NCBI GenBank assembly: GCA_007128555.1
Contig: SKXF01000157.1
Span: 1 to 10,762, forward strand
Source: Clostridia bacterium
Lineage (GTDB): Bacteria; Bacillota_E; SLMV01; PUMD01
DNA: 10,762 bases
Direction: 5' to 3'
Position numbers and translations under genes: made by a program. The notes under the pieces are model-generated. The model ran no database searches. It was not told the DNA's origin and saw only the letters and a program-made list of their open reading frames with translations. Positions within the stretch are counted from its first letter, which is position 1. Each line of letters starts with the position of its first letter. Positions 6,089 through 10,762 of the stretch are shown piece after piece.

Positions 6089-6607
6089 GTGTTGCCGAGG
6101 CCGATTGAAGTCGTAGCGTATGATCCGGGCTGGCCAGGGGTGTTTGAGGGGTTGATGGACAGGGTTGCCCGGGCCCTGGACGGGCTGTCCTTTTGCACGG
6201 AACACGTCGGCAGCACAGCCATCCCCGGCTGCGCCGCCAAGCCGATCGTGGACCTGGTCGTGGTCGTCGGTCCACCCGACAAGGATGAGGCGATCAGCCG
6301 GCTGGCTGCGGCGGGATACGTCCACAAAGGCGACGGGGGCATAACCGGGCGTGAGCGCTTTGCCCAGCCCGGGGATCTGCCCCGGCATCACCTGTACCTT
6401 TGCTCCGCGGGCAACCGTGAACTGGAACGGGAGATCCTCTTCCGTGACTACCTGCGGAGCCATCCCGAGCAGATCCTGAACTACAGCCGTCTCAAGATTG
6501 ACCTGGCGGCAAGATACCGCGACGACCGGCAGGCATACACCCGGGCCAAGACCCCTTTCATTGAGGGCATCCTTTCCCTGGCCGGGCGCAGTCGAGGTGA
6601 GTTGTGA
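6089..6607 (+). CDS. GrpB/UPF0157 family protein
   Basis: A protein of about 172 residues of the GrpB (UPF0157) family, related in fold to nucleotidyltransferases and sometimes found fused to dephospho-CoA kinase. Family landmarks are near the N-terminus (VVAYDPGWPGVFE), the core motif EHVGSTAIPGCAAKPIVDLVV with the GST and paired-acid region expected of the nucleotidyltransferase fold, then HHLYLC and LFRDYLRSHPE toward the C-terminus. The usual family length is about 170-180 residues, so it is complete. I prefer the GTG at 6089 because AGGGG ends 5 nt before it; GTG at 6083 or TTG at 6092 are alternatives differing by one or two codons. The molecular function of the family is not well established. 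It stands alone, with the sulfur operon starting 210 bases downstream under its own promoter. Confidence 0.9.
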   Translation: MLPRPIEVVAYDPGWPGVFEGLMDRVARALDGLSFCTEHVGSTAIPGCAAKPIVDLVVVVGPPDKDEAISRLAAAGYVHKGDGGITGRERFAQPGDLPRHHLYLCSAGNRELEREILFRDYLRSHPEQILNYSRLKIDLAARYRDDRQAYTRAKTPFIEGILSLAGRSRGEL

Positions 6608-6737
6608 TGGGCAGAGATTTGAGCGGCACAATGAGGGGACGTGGCGAACCAGGGCTCCGGTCCACGGACGTTTCCCTTCGATGTTCGATGATGAGATCCA
6701 GGAAAAATGCACACGGAAAATTTTGACCACCGATCCC

Positions 6738-6766
6738 TTGACATCCCGGTAACAGGGTGGTAATTT
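6738..6766 (+). promoter_or_regulatory. Probable promoter of the Rrf2-iscS-iscU-mnmA operon
   Basis: TTGACA at 6738-6743 is a perfect -35 box. TAATTT at 6761-6766 is a weak -10 box, but it is preceded by TGG, giving an extended -10, and the spacer is 17 bases. A better -10-like TTTAAT lies at 6763-6768 with a 19-base spacer. The sequence becomes distinctly AT-rich here compared with its surroundings. ACCACC (6726-6731) and GGTGGT (6756-6761) flank the -35 box as an inverted repeat and could be an operator half-site pair, but I see no clear match to a known Rrf2-type box. Confidence 0.55.
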
Positions 6767-6817
6767 AATGGTACTAAACCCAAGTGATTTTGTCGGGAAT
6801 GGAGCCGGGTGATTCCT

Positions 6818-7249
6818 ATGAAGATTTCTACAAGAGGTCACTATGGCGTCCTGGCCATGACCGTCCTGGCCCGGCACTATGGAGGAAATCCCATTTCGAT
6901 CAAGGAAATTGCCGAGGAGAAGAACCTGTCGGCCAGCTATCTCGAACAGCTCCTTGCCCCGCTGAGACGGGCAGGTCTCGTTCGAAGTGTGCGTGGGCCT
7001 CGCGGCGGATATCATCTGGCCAGTGTTCCCGAGGACATCACCGTCGGCGATGTGCTGGAGGTACTGGAAGGTCCCTTTGTGCCGGTGGAATGCGCTGGCA
7101 CGGACGAGGCCCTTCCCTGCTGTGAGGATGACTGTTCCCTGCGCCGGGTCTGGCAGGACCTTCGCGACAGCATGCTCCAGGTGGTGGACTCGGTCACCTT
7201 GAGGGAACTGGCGGATGATGTTGGCAGCCGGCAAACGGGTGTTGAGTGA
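6818..7249 (+). CDS. Rrf2 family transcriptional regulator (IscR-like)
   Basis: A 143-residue winged-helix regulator of the Rrf2 family, which includes IscR (Fe-S sensing), NsrR and CymR. It begins with the typical MKISTRGHYGV. The helix-turn-helix spans about residues 26-50 (ISIKEIAEEKNLSASYLEQL) and is followed by the wing RGPRGGYHLA. The C-terminal half has four cysteines, Cys92, Cys101, Cys102 and Cys106. IscR uses three cysteines in this region for a [2Fe-2S] cluster, so cluster binding is likely, although the spacing differs. I chose the ATG at 6818 for the family N-terminus; GTG at 6809 would add three residues. As first gene of an iscS-iscU-mnmA operon it most likely autoregulates Fe-S/sulfur supply. 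CymR-type control by the cysteine synthase complex is the alternative, but CymR lacks this cysteine cluster. Confidence 0.93.
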   Translation: MKISTRGHYGVLAMTVLARHYGGNPISIKEIAEEKNLSASYLEQLLAPLRRAGLVRSVRGPRGGYHLASVPEDITVGDVLEVLEGPFVPVECAGTDEALPCCEDDCSLRRVWQDLRDSMLQVVDSVTLRELADDVGSRQTGVE

Positions 7250-7280
7250 GGCCGGTAGGAGAAGATATCTCATACAGGCA

Positions 7281-7287
7281 GGGGAGG
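7281..7287 (+). promoter_or_regulatory. Shine-Dalgarno site deciding the TTG start of iscS
   Basis: GGGGAGG lies 8 nt before the TTG at 7296. The frame is also open from an ATG at 7215, but that would overlap the regulator gene and add 27 residues unlike any desulfurase N-terminus. Confidence 0.75.
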
Positions 7288-7295
7288 TTAGTGCA

Positions 7296-8450
7296 TTGAG
7301 ACGGGTATACCTGGATCATTCAGCGACGGCGCCGGTGCATCCTCGTGTCGCCGCAGCTGTGACGCGCTATATGCTGACCGACTACGGAAACGCCTCCAGT
7401 GTGCATTCTTTTGGTCGCGAGGCGCGGAGGGCCCTGGACCGGGCCCGCGAGCAGGTGGCGGAGCTCATCGGGGCAGAGGATGTTCGGGAGATTATCTTCA
7501 CCAGTGGGGGCACCGAATCGGACAATCTCGCCCTCAAGGGTGTCGCCCGCGCCAACCGCCGCAGGGGTGATCATATCATCACGAGCGCCGTGGAGCATCA
7601 CGCGGTGCTGCACTCGTGCGAGGCCCTGGAGAAAGAGGGCTTTCGCGTCACGACCGTCGGGGTGGACAGCGAGGGCCGCGTCGATCCCGAAGAGGTTCGC
7701 GAGGCGGTGACGGATGATACGATTCTGATCAGCATCATGCTGGCCAATAACGAGATTGGAACCATACAGCCCGTGCGGAAGATTGCGGCTATTGCCCGGG
7801 AAATGGATGTGCTCGTGCACACGGACGCCGTCCAGGCGGCCGGCCAGATCCCGGTGGATGTCGTCGATCTGGGCGTGGACCTGGTGAGCCTGTCTGGTCA
7901 CAAGATGTACGGCCCGAAGGGAGTGGGGGTCCTCTACGTGCGCAAAAAGACGAGGATTGGGCCCACCGAGCACGGCGGCCATCACGAGAGGAACCTGCGG
8001 GCCGGGACCGAGAACGTGGCCGGCATCGTGGGAATGGGCGAGGCCTGTGCCGTGACGCTGGAGGAGCTCTCCCACCGGGGAGCCCACCTGTCCAGGCTCA
8101 GGGACCGCCTCATAGACGGCCTCCTGAAGATCGACGGGGTGCAGCTGAACGGCCCCCGTCGCGAGCGACTACCCAACAACGTCAACGTGAACGTCAACGG
8201 CATCGAGGGCGAGGCCATGCTTCTCAACCTGGATGCGCAGGGGATTGCTGCATCCTCGGGGTCCGCCTGTACGTCCGGCAGTTTGGAGGCCTCCCACGTA
8301 CTGTTGAGCTGCGGGATTGATCCGGAGGAGGCCCACGGGTCGTTGCGAATGACCCTGGGGCGCGATAACAGCCAGGAAGATATGGACTACGTGCTCGAGG
8401 TCCTCCCGGGGATCGTGGAGAAGCTCCGGGCCATGTCCCCTCTGGCATAA
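7296..8450 (+). CDS. iscS: Cysteine desulfurase (IscS/NifS family)
   Basis: A PLP-dependent cysteine desulfurase that converts L-cysteine to alanine and a persulfide on its own cysteine, supplying sulfur for Fe-S clusters and tRNA thiolation. From the TTG at 7296 it has 384 residues, standard for the family, and starts directly with RRVYLDHSATAP. Landmarks are FTSGGTESDN (about 68-77), His101 (VEHHAV) stacking on the cofactor, ANNEIG (150-155), HTDAVQAAG with Asp177 and Gln180, the PLP-binding Lys203 (SLSGHKMYGPKG) and the catalytic Cys325 in ASSGSACTSG. The long loop around Cys325 without the short SufS-like form puts it in group I (NifS/IscS). It is 46 bases downstream of the Rrf2 gene and 29 upstream of iscU. 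Fe-S assembly with IscU and sulfur transfer to MnmA are the expected roles. Confidence 0.96.
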   Translation: MRRVYLDHSATAPVHPRVAAAVTRYMLTDYGNASSVHSFGREARRALDRAREQVAELIGAEDVREIIFTSGGTESDNLALKGVARANRRRGDHIITSAVEHHAVLHSCEALEKEGFRVTTVGVDSEGRVDPEEVREAVTDDTILISIMLANNEIGTIQPVRKIAAIAREMDVLVHTDAVQAAGQIPVDVVDLGVDLVSLSGHKMYGPKGVGVLYVRKKTRIGPTEHGGHHERNLRAGTENVAGIVGMGEACAVTLEELSHRGAHLSRLRDRLIDGLLKIDGVQLNGPRRERLPNNVNVNVNGIEGEAMLLNLDAQGIAASSGSACTSGSLEASHVLLSCGIDPEEAHGSLRMTLGRDNSQEDMDYVLEVLPGIVEKLRAMSPLA

Positions 8451-8479
8451 GGGCGAGAAAATCGGGTGGGAGAGATACC

Positions 8480-8854
8480 ATGTATTCTGACAAAGTGATG
8501 GATCACTTCATGAATCCCCGCAACGTCGGGGAGATCGAGGACGCCGATGGCGTCGGGCAGGTAGGTAATCCGGTTTGTGGGGACGTTATGGCCATGTACA
8601 TCAAGGTCGAGGACGATCGCATCAGTGATATCAAGTTCAAGACCTTCGGCTGTGGAGCGGCCATTGCCACCAGCAGCATCACGACGGAGCTGGTGAAGGG
8701 GAAGACCCTCGATGAGGCGTTGGAGATCAGCAACAGCTCGGTGGCAGAGGCGCTTGACGGGCTTCCAGCCCCGAAGATGCACTGCTCCAACCTGGCCGCC
8801 GAGGCCCTTCATGCTGCGATCGCCGATTACCAGGAGAAGGCCAAGACGGGATAA
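8480..8854 (+). CDS. iscU: Iron-sulfur cluster scaffold protein IscU (NifU N-terminal type)
   Basis: A 124-residue scaffold on which [2Fe-2S] clusters are assembled from IscS-derived sulfur before transfer to target proteins. It starts with the family-typical MYSDKVMDHFMNPRNVG. The three cluster cysteines are Cys33 (GNPVCGD, with Asp35), Cys58 (TFGCGAAIATSS) and Cys102 (PKMHCSNLA, preceded by His101), all in the usual places. The conserved Asp in GD argues for IscU rather than an unrelated scaffold. The protein is only the N-terminal NifU-type module; no ferredoxin-like or Nfu domain follows. It lies between iscS and mnmA, with only three bases before the mnmA start, so translation of the two is probably coupled. 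Confidence 0.96.
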   Translation: MYSDKVMDHFMNPRNVGEIEDADGVGQVGNPVCGDVMAMYIKVEDDRISDIKFKTFGCGAAIATSSITTELVKGKTLDEALEISNSSVAEALDGLPAPKMHCSNLAAEALHAAIADYQEKAKTG

Positions 8855-8857
8855 ACC

Positions 8858-9919
8858 ATGGGTCTGAAGGTGGTTGTTGCCATGAGTGGGGGAGTGGATA
8901 GCTCCCTCGCCTGTGCCCTTTTACTTGAACAGGGTCACGAGGTGTTCGGTGTCACCATGCGCCCATGGTCCGAGGATCCCGGTGCCTGGGATCCAATGTT
9001 GTCCCGGGCCCGGGCTGTCGCCGAGCAGATCGGAATACCCCATCGGGTGGTGGACCTGGGCGAGTCCTTCCGCCGCCTGGTGGTGGAGGGTTTTGTCCAG
9101 GCCTACCTTGCCGGGAAGACTCCGAATCCCTGCGTTATATGCAACCCGGCGGTGAAATTTGGGGCCCTGTGGGAGGCGGTCCAGGACCTCGAGCCCGATT
9201 ACATGGCCACGGGGCACTATGTTCGCCGCAGCTACGACCGGGACTCGGGCCGCTTCCAACTGCACAGGGGCCGTGACCTGGTGAAGGATCAGAGCTATGT
9301 CCTCTGGCGCATGGGGCAGGCGCAGCTGGCCCGCTCCCTTTTCCCCCTGGGGGACCTGGCCAAGGAGCGGGTGCGCGAAATGGCCGCCCAGAGGGGGATG
9401 AAGGCCGGCGAGCAGGCGGAGAGCCAGGAGATCTGTTTTCTTTTCGGACAGGACTACCGGGCGTTCCTGGCCCGCTGGGCTCCCGGCGACATCACGCCGG
9501 GGCCCGTCATGGACCGGGAGGGCCATGCCCTCGGTCAGCATCGGGGCCTTCCCTTTTACACCGTTGGGCAGCGCCGGGGACTGGGGATCTCAGCTGCCCA
9601 CCCGCTTTATGTCCTGGAACTTGACCGGGCGACGAATGCCCTGATCGTCGGACCCCGGGACGCCCTCGAGGTCGAGGAAGCCCACCTTGATGATGTCAAT
9701 TTTATCCCGATTTCCCATCCTGAGTATCCCATGCAGGTCGAGGTCCAGGTCCGATACAATGCCCAGCCCGTACCTGCCGAACTCCGACGTCATTCAGAGC
9801 GCGGCATCCATCTCCGGTTTGCCGATCCCCAGGAAGCGGTGACGCCGGGCCAGTCGGCGGTTTTTTACCGGGCCGACATGCTCCTGGGCGGAGGGATCAT
9901 CCAGCGGACCCGCGCATAG
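8858..9919 (+). CDS. mnmA: tRNA-specific 2-thiouridylase MnmA
   Basis: A 353-residue enzyme that adds sulfur to position 2 of the wobble uridine (U34) of tRNAs for Lys, Glu and Gln, using ATP to adenylate the base and a persulfide from the desulfurase. The N-terminal PP-loop is clear (VAMSGGVDSS, residues 7-16). The catalytic cysteines are Cys95 (NPCVICN) and Cys193 (SQEICFLF). Other landmarks are ATGHYVR, KDQSYVLW, FYTVGQRRGLGI and the C-terminal beta domain ending in TPGQSAVFY. It has the usual length and uses the ATG at 8858 three bases after iscU. Adjacent iscS and iscU suggest direct sulfur delivery from IscS, since no TusA-E relay genes are seen here. An extra Cys92 next to the catalytic Cys95 is common in this branch, as far as I recall. 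Confidence 0.96.
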   Translation: MGLKVVVAMSGGVDSSLACALLLEQGHEVFGVTMRPWSEDPGAWDPMLSRARAVAEQIGIPHRVVDLGESFRRLVVEGFVQAYLAGKTPNPCVICNPAVKFGALWEAVQDLEPDYMATGHYVRRSYDRDSGRFQLHRGRDLVKDQSYVLWRMGQAQLARSLFPLGDLAKERVREMAAQRGMKAGEQAESQEICFLFGQDYRAFLARWAPGDITPGPVMDREGHALGQHRGLPFYTVGQRRGLGISAAHPLYVLELDRATNALIVGPRDALEVEEAHLDDVNFIPISHPEYPMQVEVQVRYNAQPVPAELRRHSERGIHLRFADPQEAVTPGQSAVFYRADMLLGGGIIQRTRA

Positions 9920-9958
9920 GTGTCTTTGCCCGAGGTCATCCTATGGAGGGTGATTGAA

Positions 9959-10150
9959 ATGGCCGTAAAAAAACGGGACCCAGTGCGAGACTGCCCCAAC
10001 TGTGAGAGCCGGATCATCGGCAAGATCGGCGTCGAACGCTATTATTGCCATGAATGTTGCGTGGAGTTTGACGGCGGCCAGTCGGGAGGCATTTACTCGA
10101 TCGACGATGAGGGCAATTTGATGTCGCTGCAAGGCGATGAGCCATCTTGA
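9959..10150 (+). CDS. Small zinc-ribbon protein (63 aa)
   Basis: A 63-residue protein with a compact treble-clef or zinc-ribbon pattern: Cys12-x2-Cys15 (CPNC) and Cys30-x2-Cys33 with an extra adjacent Cys34 (CHECC). These would bind one metal, most likely zinc. The C-terminal 25 residues are polar and acidic (SIDDEGNLMSLQGDE), resembling a short beta hairpin. The ATG at 9959 has a strong GGAGGGTG 6-7 nt upstream; the frame is open upstream to a GTG at 9920, but that has no ribosome binding site. It is 39 bases after mnmA and 26 before the next gene, in the same operon. I do not recognise a named family. A regulator, tRNA-binding accessory or metal-trafficking protein are all possible. Confidence 0.8.
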   Translation: MAVKKRDPVRDCPNCESRIIGKIGVERYYCHECCVEFDGGQSGGIYSIDDEGNLMSLQGDEPS

Positions 10151-10176
10151 TCGTGGACGGAGGGCGAACTACGGAT

Positions 10177-10341
10177 ATGCGACGTTTTGTGCAGGGTATG
10201 GTCACAGGCGGCGTTCTGGGGGCCCTGGGCGTTTATCTTCTGTCTCCGGAGCAGGGGGGCACCATGAAAAGGGCCGGCGACAGGATGGAAGACATGGCCC
10301 GGCGCGTCCAGAGGAAAAGCTCCGAGATGATGGGAACCTGA
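10177..10341 (+). CDS. Small YtxH-like membrane protein (54 aa)
   Basis: A 54-residue protein with one hydrophobic N-terminal helix, about residues 4-22 (FVQGMVTGGVLGALGVYLLS), glycine-rich in the way of YtxH/general-stress membrane proteins, then a basic, Met-rich amphipathic helix (MKRAGDRMEDMARRVQRK). The YtxH pattern 'G.l.Ga..G.lfaP.sG...R' is visible as TGGVLGALGVYLLSPEQGGTMKR (partly quoted). The start is uncertain: ATG at 10177 has GGAGGG but 12-13 nt upstream; GTG at 10153 or TTG at 10147 would add 8 or 10 residues and the latter would overlap the zinc-ribbon stop. It is likely anchored in the cytoplasmic membrane; molecular role unknown. Confidence 0.72.
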   Translation: MRRFVQGMVTGGVLGALGVYLLSPEQGGTMKRAGDRMEDMARRVQRKSSEMMGT

Positions 10342-10370
10342 CAGGCAATGGCGAACGGAGTGCAAAAGGG

Positions 10371-10762
10371 GTGAGTCCCGCCGCAAGGCGGGCCCTTTTT
10401 TGTGCTGGCATTGCAGCCTCGATTTTTGTCCTGTGGTACCTGCGCGCCGCCCTGGTACCGGTGTTCATGGGGCTGCTCCTGGCCTATCTCCTCGTGCCTG
10501 CCGTCCGATTTTTCGAGTCCCGAGGCCTGGGCCCGCTGCCTGCGATCATAGCCGTCTACGTCCTTCTGACAGCCGTGGTGCTGAGCCTTGGCGTGTTCGT
10601 GTTGCCCCAGGCCGTGGTGCAGCTGGAGAAGCTGATCCGCGGACTGCCCGAATACATCGAATGGGTGACCGACTCCGTTCACCGCGCCGAGGAGGGCATG
10701 TACCGGGTGCAGCTCCCGCAGACTCTCCAGGATGCCCTGCTGAGCGTCGTGGATCGGGCGGA
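10371..10762 (+). CDS. AI-2E family transporter, N-terminal part (3' end outside window)
   Basis: First ~130 residues of an AI-2E (PerM/TqsA/UPF0118) family membrane protein; complete members have about 350 residues. The N-terminal hydrophobic segments run at about residues 9-24 (LFCAGIAASIFVLWYL), 27-44 (ALVPVFMGLLLAYLLVPAV) and 57-78 (IIAVYVLLTAVVLSLGVFVLPQ, partly quoted), followed by the soluble region with PEYIEWV typical of the family. LLLAYLLVPAVRFFESRG is the diagnostic motif. The GTG at 10371 is the only start that keeps the first helix whole; a GGAG about 10 nt upstream is a weak ribosome binding site. Members export autoinducer-2 or exchange ions in some species, but the function is usually not known. 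In clostridial genomes this gene often precedes alaS, which may lie just beyond the window. A hairpin with T-run lies in its first codons. Confidence 0.85.
   Translation, partial: MSPAARRALFCAGIAASIFVLWYLRAALVPVFMGLLLAYLLVPAVRFFESRGLGPLPAIIAVYVLLTAVVLSLGVFVLPQAVVQLEKLIRGLPEYIEWVTDSVHRAEEGMYRVQLPQTLQDALLSVVDRA
10377..10401 (+). terminator. Terminator-like hairpin in the first codons of the AI-2E gene
   Basis: CCCGCC (10377-10382), GCAA tetraloop, GGCGGG (10387-10392), then CCC and six Ts (10396-10401). The 6-bp all-GC stem with GNRA loop and T-run looks like an intrinsic terminator, though three Cs separate stem and T-run. It falls within codons 3 to about 11 of the downstream open frame. It may end most operon transcripts after the YtxH-like gene or act as an attenuator. 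Confidence 0.55.

Noticed and set aside
6077..7273. 398-codon open frame on the minus strand
   Set aside because: It lies across the GrpB-family gene and the Rrf2 regulator, both clearly recognised on the plus strand; its translation shows no family features and is explained by high GC content.
7320..8087. 255-codon open frame on the minus strand within iscS
   Set aside because: It is antisense to strongly conserved coding sequence and is a GC-rich shadow frame.
8166..8204. Short AAC-GTC-type tandem repeat in iscS
   Set aside because: It encodes an Asn-Val run in the expected beta strand and is only a few units long; not a separate repeat element.

Overview
The window looks like chromosomal DNA from a GC-rich, probably anaerobic bacterium of the Firmicutes/Clostridia-like lineages. 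Three things point that way: strong AGGAGG-type ribosome binding sites with frequent GTG and TTG starts; a stand-alone desulforedoxin, a protein known from anaerobes; and the gene order Rrf2 regulator, cysteine desulfurase, IscU scaffold, MnmA, AI-2E-family membrane protein, which I recall from clostridial genomes. The assignment is inference; there is no rRNA or other phylogenetic marker here.

Layout. The left end (1-495) is the C-terminal part of a penicillin-acylase-family Ntn hydrolase. It is followed by a secreted lipoprotein with an unusual Glu11-Pro7 tract (665-1504) and a small unrecognised protein (1605-1856). A 14-bp perfect hairpin (1918-1958) separates these from genes on the opposite strand: a 39-codon desulforedoxin (1966-2085) and an MFS permease (2304-3557). 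Divergent from the permease is a hydantoinase/dihydropyrimidinase-family amidohydrolase (3829-5220), suggesting a transport-plus-hydrolysis pair acting on a cyclic ureide or related compound. A convergent small gene follows (5429-5761). Its protein resembles an ImmA/IrrE metallopeptidase core whose HExxH motif is lost. After a 327-base gap without a gene comes a GrpB/UPF0157 family protein (6089-6607).

The right 4 kb (6818-10762) is one closely spaced operon on the plus strand: Rrf2-family regulator, cysteine desulfurase (iscS), Fe-S scaffold (iscU), tRNA 2-thiouridylase (mnmA), a 63-residue zinc-ribbon protein, a 54-residue YtxH-like protein and the start of an AI-2E-family transporter. IscS takes sulfur from cysteine; IscU uses it for Fe-S cluster assembly and MnmA for 2-thiouridine at tRNA position 34. 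The cysteine-containing Rrf2 protein probably senses Fe-S status and controls the operon. A good promoter candidate lies at 6738-6766.

I see no mobile element, CRISPR array, tRNA or rRNA, and no convincing unknown multi-gene system. The points most worth a second look are the desulforedoxin with an extra cysteine, the degenerate metallopeptidase-like protein, the altered active-site loop of the hydantoinase, the terminator-like hairpin inside the first codons of the AI-2E gene, and the small zinc-ribbon protein in the sulfur-transfer operon.
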